Assembly (NCBI GenBank): GCA_006503475.1
Contig: RSEH01000047.1
Span: 62,001 to 126,000, forward strand
DNA from: Stentor roeselii
Taxonomy: Eukaryota; Ciliophora; Heterotrichea; Heterotrichida; Stentoridae
Direction of reading: 5' to 3'
Length of the DNA stretch: 64,000 nt
Position 1 is the stretch's first letter. Each line of letters begins with the position of its first letter. The notes under the pieces are model-generated. The model was not told the DNA's origin, did not search any database, and saw only the letters and a program-made list of their open reading frames with translations. The position numbers and the translations under genes are program-made. Of this stretch, positions 56,601-63,743 are shown one piece after another.

Positions 56601-57336
56601 TTATAAGTTCAGAAAACTCTAAAATTATTCCTGATACTTGGACAACCCATTTATTTTCTATTGTTTTTCGAGCGTAAGTCGCTGATCCCAGTTCAAAAAC
56701 AATCATCCAAACAGCTGAATATTTGAAAACTCGACAATTTGTATCAGTGATCCGAAACTCTTGAGGTATACACAAACTTGGTTCAGTCATTTTATTTTTT
56801 TCTGCTTTTAAGTTTTCCTGTGACTTTACCTCACTTACATTATATTTTTTATTACTTCGGTTTATCCTTATTTTGAAAATCGGGTTAAAATTGTCTGTGC
56901 AAAGAATGAAAAATTCCTGAGGACAAGGGTGAAAAATTGTTTTCTTTGAAAATAACTCTTTTACTAGTCCTTGACCCATGCAGAAGGTTTTTGGCTTTAA
57001 TCTTCTGACCTTCAGGTCAATAATGAAATATTTTTGAAATTTGAATAAGATGCAAACATCACATTTGCAGGACTTTCGACATTCGTAGAAGAGTTTGATG
57101 AAGAGGTTCACTGAAGCCTTGTAAGGATCTTTGGTGTTAAAACTTTTTTTCTCTTTGAATTGAGGAAATTTGATACTATTGGCGACATCATAGAATTCAC
57201 TTGCTGATAACTTCTCAAAGTAATCCTTCTTAAATTCTTTTTCATCAAGATTGAAGTTAAAATTTGATTTGATATTTCCTTCAATCATCTGAATGTAAAG
57301 TCTAGCCAATACTTCCGAGTTGTTTCCAATCTCCAT
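50629..57336 (-). CDS. Giant USP-like ubiquitin hydrolase, AT-rich
   Basis: 2235 aa in one uninterrupted frame. The USP-type core has its Cys box in NLDHTNLCYMNSAF (C1446), a Cys pair in KICPLCLNF about 140 residues later, and its His box in GTHYKALIY (H1675) followed by RWLLINDD (D1693/D1694). The three catalytic positions of a cysteine deubiquitinase are therefore filled. Other Cys clusters that may bind zinc are near residues 35-95 (CRKSCKCDVC), in the middle (CMNCGQLI, ILNCKKKMDFC) and at the end (CKICQRKYPSYFSNC). The rest has no recognised domain. The DNA is near 20-25% G+C in lines I counted, well below the neighbours. Large plant USP-like proteins with extra domains are the closest layout I know. 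Confidence 0.8.
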   Translation of the reverse strand: MEIGNNSEVLARLYIQMIEGNIKSNFNFNLDEKEFKKDYFEKLSASEFYDVANSIKFPQFKEKKSFNTKDPYKASVNLFIKLFYECRKSCKCDVCILFKFQKYFIIDLKVRRLKPKTFCMGQGLVKELFSKKTIFHPCPQEFFILCTDNFNPIFKIRINRSNKKYNVSEVKSQENLKAEKNKMTEPSLCIPQEFRITDTNCRVFKYSAVWMIVFELGSATYARKTIENKWVVQVSGIILEFSELIKKKPVIVLYKKSLIEPSLNFYQKICTNFISCLRQSQFFYQEFKENLKNIKNFESFIFHTLGFSKSDFFYEKYKDSTNSFHYISKIIYILKSFQQSDVKLLDFILNFPRVQSTTTKNFIWLVDNFEEYKKGVLGESLFIKKNKKRLDKIRSICVVPSVEFSCQDLNLENFLNYPVFKIKFDELEKNLDISLLLLRNKKDLNVFAVKLKGHLFDDVVGKEFSELFIVKLETSKKSEYLSLKNKKERIITKEQFDDFDVICVFYEDSLRKIRLNVPLLVESELTQNERIAFAAHQFFSNSIQLFTALNYENSLRKVTNLVQKQILIKKDSKILNIINSYIKTEKIDCNIEKYMKILIKDFNQSKKIIDFFIVQNDDHDILRPEFSSNFNVIGIENSYNVDYEGLLKKLRKMMLSSKIIVLNFAFDSKKRFDEKFLKIHLEKSYKLKTILVKYNSEILCIKQDCLNKNWHFFSPNSIFLEIAELFETLNHNFRVDPLYFLYELENDLEHTTYMLKNLSETLTLFQGNKIINSKDFNDKNITIVLKFDLNNRQIIEFLSLRVFFKSIYLFSQGIEFSAWLLKYNCFPFKSKNCMNCGQLIRFDNFKILNCKKKMDFCRAEHFFDRNFKRKKLAECILFRIIKHFPDDPYYYEPKSEIKLKFKANFIIYTNQVKPAHHNFSSFPLKTNEIIETIKMHHNKKYSESPNLKVLIYVKVNYLERFKVIFSFIGNSIKGILTTEMIEHEVKINENFKNLCEFSTKFYYNNHLFSTDLVYLKTNEMLKSFRISTDNEKITVIDVFEKVLNVFKEIKDSCFNQDIVQLWINNKIKFDTIIEISPNIMGIVVFFQINKENDTKINEKDKNDLISLYIKLNKTFYSISFYTTEGSSNDFQMCSSKLKVDEDLNYIKDHQDLNEICLVFGKLDQKSVILIEKILRDPFDEILKRVEKKNINQMIDPYLKNNFETLETSNFNTSFKLKTPEILDRVIEKITQAYETNYFYHTTEEYLNKSLLEEKSRIENSDSSIFHISEDSSIHSSLLKSSKNLSLYKTNDYSFSISNISQKIDEKFNSKKKKNLISTFDGNFNYLKTFKSYEHLNTNKPLEAKILSKYALLFFELIKNFKNLQKFESEKLKIKSNSKTIDFSLLMFFFLSGSEAKLIKVLNNKIFRESLKNESISGNKNSFLLVFMKVKKSTLMLYSNLDHTNLCYMNSAFITLGNLQSFRASTEFLIEYLNINKKLEPWLQLVPFEYKNNKMKTKLHNLEKFRLEFDKSSNFFMKSDINSLQNNEKFINEFLREVHKISSGKDHDKICPLCLNFFSEVKEYKKDWVKEFFIEMNIYRPYFCLTTDDVYLIEAFYLRNISLTTGDVFNQIFYLKNQPNVIYLNLNYPPIEATTKNKYQASQEFIDKNSKISLLRNGIHVEYLLTGINLFHRGTHYKALIYKKSRNRWLLINDDLLEKKINNIEDFSFYDEKCLTHSVFYSKHSEILCPFIVNLYLLQIYSIFNYPNDAEFKRIKQIPNKVPDCLYFESFIDTCFNQINSSKEIFKKISNKKKYYLQKQLDYRIPSQLNELLEKKEELNNINDLVNHILLWVKLDTHDVKIQEYLHNLYLLFDDFNLEMIFEIKNKHLMHDPCFKSNLIQDFCVKNNLNIQFFVENIEEYMDLDKSFNTLLNNLNNSQSFTSTDLEKTTTSFSKEIDHIKVELIYRKFKSFNTNNLNEKSLILKYTRLSRKNNSKLIFLKILDYFQIFKDILEQIEENYKNVQIFASSGSVERIFEKIETNFFKKIKNFNYESVISSLIAILDNDYILFKEKRNNFIKRVHQVKVNEDYNFIFNIFRFRIYLSNLSNKKLYFLSEINEPKIFPDILVYFNSHETWQNTENLLWISNNDQLNPHGKQFYSMYSCEIMVALYENSKYFIIKTVKKSIKFHKNLKFDEDFKSKSTPVIQIFYKMKNIAKPLIRVKKQCKICQRKYPSYFSNCRKSRCAQQKLSELITP

Positions 57337-57509
57337 TAAGCTACTTTATAAATCATATAAACATCAAACCCTCAAAAGTTAAACCAAATAAAAAAAACTC
57401 AAAAATCTTCAACCTCCATAAAAAAATTCAAAAAACAATAAAAAAATAAAACCTTCATAATAATATGCTAATCTTCAAAGACCTTCTAACTTTCATGGTG
57501 AAAATATAA

Positions 57510-58706
57510 ATGATTTGGGTATTCCTTACTTTACCATCCGCAAATGCACTAGAGATTCTTTACCCTTTATCCCCAATGGAATACGTGATCTATTCGATTG
57601 CCTCATTCGGTCTTGTCTGCTTCGGAGGTTTGATGTCAGGTCTGACAGTTGGTTTACTATCCATAGATGAGCTTGACATGGAGATCAAATTAACAAACGG
57701 TACGGAAATCGAGAAGAAACAAGCACGTCGAGTATTAAACACGACGGACAATCACCATCTGCTCTTAGTCACTCTGCTTCTCGCCAACGCGGCATGCATG
57801 GAGACGCTTCCAATTCTCTTGAACAAAATGGTGAGTGAAATCCTTGCAGTTGCCATAAGTGTGACGTTTGTTCTAGTCTTCGGCGAGGTACTTCCACAAG
57901 CCTGGTGCACAGGGCCGAACCAAATAAAAATCGCTTCAAATCTCTGTCCTCTTGTGCGAGTGATCATGTTTCTTCTCTTTCCCCTCAGCTACCCAATCGC
58001 GAAGCTGCTTGACTATTGTTTCGGTTCACATCAAAAAGCGAAAAAACTGAGAAATGAAGATCTTAAGACCTTGATCACGCTTCATCATTCCTTCGCCAAA
58101 AAAAAAGAAGAAAGAAGCTTTTCTGGACTGGTCACTGGACAGATCAACATCATTCATGGAGCGATTGACCTTCGACAGAAGGTGGTCAGGGACTGCATGA
58201 TACCCATTGAAAGGGTTTACACTATCAGCAATCTTATCATTTTAGATAAAAGGACTTTGAAGGCCGCTGTTAAGCAAGGGTATAGTCGTGTGCCTGTCTT
58301 TGATGGAAACGATAGAGATAAAATCGCTGGGATTCTACTTATGAAAAGACTTGTCTTGGTTGAAGATGGAGTCACTCTTAAAGAGTCTGGAATTCGACTT
58401 AGAGAACCGATTTATGTCGCTCCTAATCTTCCTATGATTGAACTTTTAGCCAAGTTTCAAGGAGGCAAGTCTCATATGGCTGTTGTTAAGGAAGGGGTTA
58501 AAATGATTGGGATCATCACTCTTGAAGACTTGTTTGAACAAATCATTAAAAGTGAAATTCTTGATGAGGATGATTATGATAGGAATAAAGAAAAAAGTGT
58601 ACTTTTGCAAAAGGAAAAGGATAAGATGAGGGTTAGACGGCCTGGAGGGTTTAAAAAGAAATTTTCTGCTCTTCACCCGCTACTGGAATTGGATGAAACT
58701 CATTAG
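57510..58706 (+). CDS. CNNM/CorC-type transporter (DUF21 plus CBS pair)
   Basis: 398 aa. A short hydrophobic start is followed by the DUF21 membrane domain at about 25-190 (FGGLMSGLTVGLLSIDELD, HHLLLVTLLLANAACMETLP, VFGEVLPQAWC). A cytosolic CBS-pair domain lies at about 205-350 (VRDCMIPIERVYTI, GYSRVPVFDGNDRDKIAGIL, GGKSHMAVVKEGVKMIGIIT, LEDLFEQIIKSEILDEDDY). Family members move or regulate Mg2+ and bind ATP-Mg through the CBS pair. The extracellular domain of animal CNNM and the cyclic-nucleotide-like domain are missing, as in many protists and plants. Confidence 0.93.
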   Translation: MIWVFLTLPSANALEILYPLSPMEYVIYSIASFGLVCFGGLMSGLTVGLLSIDELDMEIKLTNGTEIEKKQARRVLNTTDNHHLLLVTLLLANAACMETLPILLNKMVSEILAVAISVTFVLVFGEVLPQAWCTGPNQIKIASNLCPLVRVIMFLLFPLSYPIAKLLDYCFGSHQKAKKLRNEDLKTLITLHHSFAKKKEERSFSGLVTGQINIIHGAIDLRQKVVRDCMIPIERVYTISNLIILDKRTLKAAVKQGYSRVPVFDGNDRDKIAGILLMKRLVLVEDGVTLKESGIRLREPIYVAPNLPMIELLAKFQGGKSHMAVVKEGVKMIGIITLEDLFEQIIKSEILDEDDYDRNKEKSVLLQKEKDKMRVRRPGGFKKKFSALHPLLELDETH

Positions 58707-59288
58707 ATTAATTAATGGAATCAGTAGATTATTTTGGGTTAGCTTGTAGAGGGGTATTGGAGATGGGTTGGTTTATGGAGAATTAGGTAGAGATGTAGTC
58801 AAGGAATAGGGGCAAGGATTTAGCTGATATTTGGTTTTGAGACTTGAATAATGAATTGGAGATATCTCAAATTTTATAAATTCTATTTTATCAAAAATTT
58901 CCTTAAAGAAGATTCTAATCCCATTCCATAAAAGACCCAAATTCATTATAAGATTGAATGAGAAATATTCAAAGACTATACAAAATTCCTATCCATATCT
59001 TCCATTTTCTTTAAACATTCCCACCCCAATACAGAAATAATTTCCATATACTGACCCTCTAGACCCTCAAACGATTAAAGCCAACTAAAAGCCTCTCTTA
59101 TTTTCAAAGCCCTATCCTCCCTCAACGAACCCCACTTCTGATATATTTCCTATTCCAAATCATAAAACTTCTACCTCGTCCGACGAATCAAAAAACCATC
59201 AAAAAATTCTCTCTCACTTGATAAATCTCCAGAATATTCCAGTAAAAATCGCTGATTTTTCTAGAACGTTTATATCATTTCATATTTA
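58707..59288. other. Tandem intergenic spacer, 582 bp, with sharp G-to-C switch
   Basis: No gene, tRNA or repeat found. The + strand has 42 G and 5 C at 58741-58860 but 9 G and 58 C at 58981-59160 by hand count, with the switch close to 58880. Both flanking genes are on the + strand, so here the G-rich part is a 3' flank and the C-rich part a 5' flank. Confidence 0.7.
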
Positions 59289-60005
59289 ATGGAACAAAAT
59301 CACGAAACAAGTGAACTTCTTCAAGTCATGCTAAACAAATCTCGCCGGCAAAACCAAAAAATATCCTTTGACTACCTATCAACAACCCAAGAGTCAAAGA
59401 TTTCACAGAACGATCGACAATCATTGATTTCAAAAATATATCAAATGACTCATTCAAAGTCCGCCTCGAAAAAAGTTGAAAATCTTGCAGTTTACTTTTC
59501 AGATCTTTTTCTATCCTGCAGAAAACTACCAAGTCCTTGTTGTTTAGACCTTTTGGCTTACGTCTCTGTGAACCTCGGGTTAAAATATGAAGAATCGCGG
59601 GAAATGTCACTTCAGGAATTCGAGACTTTCTCGACTTCCAAGTTCCCTGAGAAGATTATTAATATGACTGAAAGGTTTATGATAAGTATTTCGAATTGGA
59701 ACTTAAATTTAGCCACTCCAGTTGACTTTATCGACTTTTTTTTAATTGAATATTTTGAAACTTTTGAAGTAAGATGCTTGCTTAAAAAAACACAAAGAGC
59801 TCTGGAAGTTGCATTGGAAAACTACCAGATTTCAAGACAACCTGCTGAAATTATCGCACTTGCCTGCATTGTTTGTGCGAGATGTGCAAATGATGAGGCT
59901 GGACTTGAACCATGGGCTAAAGCAGCTTGTTTAAGAGTAGAAGCATGTGAGGAAAATTTGAAAGGTTTGAGCAAAGATTTAAGTGATTTATTTAATTCAT
60001 TTTAG
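59289..60005 (+). CDS. Cyclin-like protein
   Basis: 238 aa. Residues about 40-160 fit the cyclin N-terminal fold: DRQSLISKIYQMTHSKSASK for the first helices, VENLAVYFSDLFLSCRKLP, YVSVNLGLKYEESREMSLQE, then MTERFMISISNWNLNLATP and VDFIDFF, the end of the cyclin box in A/B/D types. The second fold is shorter and less clear (about 160-225). It probably binds a CDK; the class is not resolved and no destruction box is evident. Confidence 0.82.
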   Translation: MEQNHETSELLQVMLNKSRRQNQKISFDYLSTTQESKISQNDRQSLISKIYQMTHSKSASKKVENLAVYFSDLFLSCRKLPSPCCLDLLAYVSVNLGLKYEESREMSLQEFETFSTSKFPEKIINMTERFMISISNWNLNLATPVDFIDFFLIEYFETFEVRCLLKKTQRALEVALENYQISRQPAEIIALACIVCARCANDEAGLEPWAKAACLRVEACEENLKGLSKDLSDLFNSF

Positions 60006-60163
60006 AATTAATAAAGAAATCATAATTCTTTAAACTAAAATTTTCATGTTACTGAAAAAAAGCACTATTAAAAATATTCTAAAAAATCAAAAAATTTTCT
60101 ATTATTCTCCTTTTCTCTATTAAAAATCGTGCCTTGTGTAAATACTTTATCTCCATTATTAAA

Positions 60164-61462
60164 ATGATAAGATTGATCCACGTGTTTTTCATGGTCTTGG
60201 CAACCACCTCAGCTCTTTACTCTTCCAACTCGCCCGTTGTCCAGCTGACCAAAGAAAATTTCAACGAGTTAGTCTTGAAGTCTAATGAATACTGGCTAAT
60301 TGAATTCTACGCTCCTTGGTGCGGACATTGCAAAAATCTTGCTCCGGAATACGAAAAAGCTGCGAAAGCCTTGAAAGGAATCGTGAATATCGGCGCAGTC
60401 GATATGACTGAGCATAGCTCAGTCGGTGAACCTTATCGAATCAGCGGCTTTCCTACCTTGAAGTTTTTCGGTGATAACAAAAAGTCACCTGTTGATTATG
60501 ACGCTGGTAGAACTGCTAAGGATATTGTTTCGTTTGTTGTCAAACAAGCGGACTCTATTGCTCAGAAAAGACTTTCGGGTAAGGCTGAAACGAAAAAAGA
60601 AGAACCCAAGAAAAAACAGGAACCGAAGGAAGAAAAACCAGTTGAAACGGTCGAACCTGAACCGGAAGTCGTTGTTGATGAAGCTGACGTCATAATTTTA
60701 ACTGACAAGAACTTCGACGCAACAGTCTTAGCAAGTGACGAGTTATTTTACGTTGAGTTCTACGCACCCTGGTGCACTCACTGCACAACCTTAAGACCAA
60801 TCTGGGCAGAAGCCGCAAGTACCTTAAAAGGAAAAGTAAAATTCGGCAAAGTAGACTCAACAGTCGAAAAGCTAATAACAGCTCGATACCTAATAAACAG
60901 TTTCCCATCAATCAAGATCTTCGAGCCAGGCAACGTGACTCCGATCGACTACAACGGTGACCGAGAACTATCATCCTTCATCGAAAGCGGCACAAAAAGA
61001 CTCGAAGGACTAGAACCACTTCCAGGTCTTCAACAATTACTTAAAAACGACGACCTTTCCTTATGCGAGACCAACGTTTGTCTCATATCATTTTTACCTC
61101 ATATTTACGATAGTTCATCAGAAGAAAGAAACAAGTACATCTCAATCTTTTACTCAGTCTCTAAACTTTTCAGATCTCGTCCTCTCAAGTTTTTCTGGGC
61201 ACAAGCTGGAGATTTCTACAAGTTTGAACAATTTCTAGGAATCGGAGCCGGGTACCCTGCCGTGGGTGTCTTGAGTATCTCCAAGAATCGTTTTGGAACA
61301 ATGAGAAGTTCTTTTAAATCTGAAGAAATTGAAGGATTTGTTCAAAGATTACTTTCAGGCTCAGCTGCTTTAAGTGAATACAAAGATTTGCCGAAATTAA
61401 GCCAGGCAGCGGCTTGGGACGGAAAAGACCATTCTCCTGAAGTGGAAGCTGAAGAGATTTAA
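60164..61462 (+). CDS. Protein disulfide isomerase with two thioredoxin domains
   Basis: 432 aa from the ATG at 60164 (an in-frame TTG ten codons upstream is rejected). Signal peptide MIRLIHVFFMVLATTSALY. The first thioredoxin domain has CGHC at 53-56 (FYAPWCGHCKNLAPEYEKA); a Lys/Glu/Pro-rich linker runs about 140-172. The second has CTHC at 204-207 with FYAPWCTHCTTL. A third, inactive b-like domain runs about 290-410. The order a-a'-b is that of PDIA6/P5, which forms and shuffles disulfides in the ER. The C terminus is acidic (EVEAEEI) and no KDEL-type signal is present. Confidence 0.94.
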   Translation: MIRLIHVFFMVLATTSALYSSNSPVVQLTKENFNELVLKSNEYWLIEFYAPWCGHCKNLAPEYEKAAKALKGIVNIGAVDMTEHSSVGEPYRISGFPTLKFFGDNKKSPVDYDAGRTAKDIVSFVVKQADSIAQKRLSGKAETKKEEPKKKQEPKEEKPVETVEPEPEVVVDEADVIILTDKNFDATVLASDELFYVEFYAPWCTHCTTLRPIWAEAASTLKGKVKFGKVDSTVEKLITARYLINSFPSIKIFEPGNVTPIDYNGDRELSSFIESGTKRLEGLEPLPGLQQLLKNDDLSLCETNVCLISFLPHIYDSSSEERNKYISIFYSVSKLFRSRPLKFFWAQAGDFYKFEQFLGIGAGYPAVGVLSISKNRFGTMRSSFKSEEIEGFVQRLLSGSAALSEYKDLPKLSQAAAWDGKDHSPEVEAEEI

Positions 61463-61500
61463 ATAGTTTAGAAGGGATTTTGAGTGGTGGTGCTTTATAA

Positions 61501-61794
61501 ATGGTCAAGGTTCCCAAAACCATCAGGACTTATTCACCTAAACTCAAAGCTCACACCGTGCACAAAGTCACTCAGTATAAGAAGGGAAAGGAATCGAAGC
61601 ATGGACTGGGAAGGAGAAGGTATGATATGAAACAGAAAGGCTATGGAGGACAGACCAAACCTATCTTTAGGAAAAAGGCGAAGACTACAAAGAAGGTTGT
61701 ACTTAGACTTGAATGTATCAAGAGTAAAGTTAGGAGGTTGAGAGTTATTAAGAGATGCAAGACTTTTATTATTGAAGATAAGAAAAAGAAGTAA
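61501..61794 (+). CDS. RPL36A: 60S ribosomal protein eL42 (L36a/L44), zinc ligands mostly lost
   Basis: 97 aa. The body is nearly invariant for the family: [18 protein letters not shown] and [25 protein letters not shown]. The usual first pair of zinc cysteines (TFCKKCGKH) reads TYSPKLKAH here, and of the second pair only LEC remains (CVEPNC becomes CIKSKV), so three of four ligands are gone. Such zinc-less versions of ribosomal proteins are known in bacteria; in eL42 it is unusual. It could be the working gene or a paralogue. The frame has no stop or gap and selection on the rest is evident from its conservation. Confidence 0.9.
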   Translation: MVKVPKTIRTYSPKLKAHTVHKVTQYKKGKESKHGLGRRRYDMKQKGYGGQTKPIFRKKAKTTKKVVLRLECIKSKVRRLRVIKRCKTFIIEDKKKK

Positions 61795-61837
61795 TTTAGG
61801 GTAGTTAGGATTATTTTTTTTTTTGGAGTTGGTGAAT

Positions 61838-61881
61838 GGGATTTGATGGGTTTGGATTGGGATTGGGGGGGTTGGATGGGG
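61838..61881 (+). other. G-tract cluster (possible G-quadruplex) after eL42
   Basis: Five runs of three to seven G (61838-61840, 61848-61850, 61859-61861, 61865-61871, 61878-61881) with short loops. Enough for a four-tract quadruplex on the + strand, in the 3' flank of the ribosomal gene. It lies in one of the G-rich domains of the window. Confidence 0.6.
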
Positions 61882-61993
61882 AGTTTATGAAGTGTTTTTG
61901 GTGAAGAATGGTGAGAGTTGGGGATTTATTAGTGTGATTTTGATTTAGAAACTTAATCATTATTAAAACTATTGATTTAGCAGTAGCTTAAAC

Positions 61994-62317
61994 TTAATAC
62001 TCTCCAATTTTGATAAAGGTAATCCCTTCACCATATTGTGTATAAGCATCAATTTTTTCAGACTTAATCTCAACCTTGGGACTTTTGGCGAAGTATTCTT
62101 GTGCCTGTTGTCTGATGACTTGTTTAGTAGTTTCTCTTAAAAAGTACTTCTGTGCGTGACTTCTGACTTGGGTAGAATTCCTAGTTCCTATATAATTAGC
62201 AACAAGTTTCCAGTTTTTTCCATAAATTTTAATAGCTTCTATAAATGACTGATGTTCAATTCTATTCCACCTTCCAGTTTGAGCCTCGCTTTCTTCTTCA
62301 ATCTTGATATTTTTCAT
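61994..62317 (-). CDS. Short SHAQKYF-class Myb protein
   Basis: 107 aa. A single Myb/SANT repeat occupies about residues 15-60: GRWNRIEHQSFIEAIKIYG, then NWKLVANYIGTRNSTQVRSH with AQKYF. The SHAQKYF end marks the family of single-repeat Mybs that in plants are transcription factors such as CCA1-like proteins. After residue 65 only a short Lys/Glu tail follows, so no activation domain is visible. DNA binding is likely; targets unknown. Confidence 0.92.
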   Translation of the reverse strand: MKNIKIEEESEAQTGRWNRIEHQSFIEAIKIYGKNWKLVANYIGTRNSTQVRSHAQKYFLRETTKQVIRQQAQEYFAKSPKVEIKSEKIDAYTQYGEGITFIKIGEY

Positions 62318-62616
62318 TATAAAGGATTCACTTGAGCGTATCTTGATTTTTCAAAGGGGGGTATTAATCTCATTAAAACGGATACTTTGAATCCAACTAA
62401 CAAAAATTTTAATAAAAGAAAATCAAAAAATCCTTTAAAAATTGCTTTTTTTTAATTATTTAAATAGCAAAACTAAATTTTCACTTTTTGAAGAAAAAAT
62501 TCGTTAATTTTTTTCAAACTTCTGTAAAAGACTTAAAATTACTCTAGAACTTGAATTCTTTTCCCAAAACCTTTCAAAGGATTTTGCTAAACTTTTTCAT
62601 CATACAAATTTCAAAT

Positions 62617-63681
62617 ATGAGAAACTCTTTCATGAAATCCTCGAGTCCGAATCCTAACTCTCCGAAGTTACAATCGAACTGTAAACCCAGAGGACATAAG
62701 CCGCACATGAGCTCGAAAGTGATTTCTCCAAATCAACAAAGAGCCAGATCTCCAAGAGGCAGAAGTCCTTTGAGAGGAGGTTCCCCGAATGGAGGTCCAC
62801 GAATGTCAGCTTTTAATCGCATCAATTCGAAAACATTGCTCAGTCAGTTAGTGCTACCTGGATTCTTAAGGGTCAATCAAGATGAAATAAAAAAATTCAC
62901 CAGTTTGGATAACTTCTGTAGACTTGGAACTTCTGACTCGACTTTCAATGAAAGTAGAATGTATTCTAGAGTTAAGCTTAGTGTTCTTGAATCGAGTAAA
63001 TTAAGTGGAGGCTATAATGACATCTCTCAACTAATATTTGATCGAAACATGCCAAGCGAAGAAATTTTGATCAACGTTGGAAAACTTTCACTCAAACGTG
63101 AAGACCTTCATTGCATGCAAAAAGGACTTGACCTTAACGAGCAAGTCGTCGACGTAATATTAAAACTGATCAAAAGAAAAAACAAGAAACTAATCAAAAA
63201 AGGAAAAGTAAAAAAATCGATTTTTTGTCTTTCCAGCGATTTTTCAGCCCAACTGTTCAAAGAAGGCGCAGTAGTTCCTCAGAAATACCAAAAAAACCTC
63301 CTCGAATACGATTTCCTGATATTCCCTGCAAAGTTCAATTCCTGGACATTAGCAGTTTTAGAAACCCGAGCAAAAATGATAAAATTTTACGACCCTGTAG
63401 GAATAAATGATGAAAAATCCCTGGTTTTAACTCAAATCTCGAAATTTGTTAGTTCTCAGCTTAAAACTTTTGCAAAGGTGGAAATTTCAAAGACAAGATG
63501 GGCGAATCTGCAAATCGAAAAAATTGATGAAAGCGAGGTCTTTCCCGATCATGATTGCGGGATTTACTTGTTTAGAAGGGTGCACAAATATGCGGCGCAG
63601 CATAATAAGCCGATTCACCCAGAAGCTCTTCCTGTTTATAGAAAAAGACTTATGGAGTACATGTTTAAACACAGTAATTAG
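62617..63681 (+). CDS. Ulp1/SENP-like (C48) protein, catalytic His replaced
   Basis: 354 aa from the ATG at 62617 (upstream TTG rejected). Residues 1-80 are basic and Ser/Pro/Gly-rich. From about 145 the Ulp1 fold appears: LSLKREDLHCMQKGLDLNE, VVDVILKLIKRK, FDFLIFPAKF-like, SWTLAVLE, KFYDPVG (D259) and DHDCGIYLFRRV (C314). The His that normally precedes Trp in H-W-x-L is Ser here (S242), so the triad is incomplete. Ulp1 enzymes process SUMO or NEDD8; this one may be inactive and serve as a binding protein. An alternative His elsewhere cannot be ruled out by eye. Confidence 0.85.
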   Translation: MRNSFMKSSSPNPNSPKLQSNCKPRGHKPHMSSKVISPNQQRARSPRGRSPLRGGSPNGGPRMSAFNRINSKTLLSQLVLPGFLRVNQDEIKKFTSLDNFCRLGTSDSTFNESRMYSRVKLSVLESSKLSGGYNDISQLIFDRNMPSEEILINVGKLSLKREDLHCMQKGLDLNEQVVDVILKLIKRKNKKLIKKGKVKKSIFCLSSDFSAQLFKEGAVVPQKYQKNLLEYDFLIFPAKFNSWTLAVLETRAKMIKFYDPVGINDEKSLVLTQISKFVSSQLKTFAKVEISKTRWANLQIEKIDESEVFPDHDCGIYLFRRVHKYAAQHNKPIHPEALPVYRKRLMEYMFKHSN

Positions 63682-63743
63682 AGATTAATTAAGTAAGTGC
63701 TAGTTCATTATTAAAATTTTGATAATCTTCAATATCGATAGTT

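Noticed and set aside
50629-57336. The giant AT-rich frame as a mobile or viral element
   Set aside because: No polymerase, integrase, transposase, capsid or terminal repeats seen; the only recognisable domain is USP-like.
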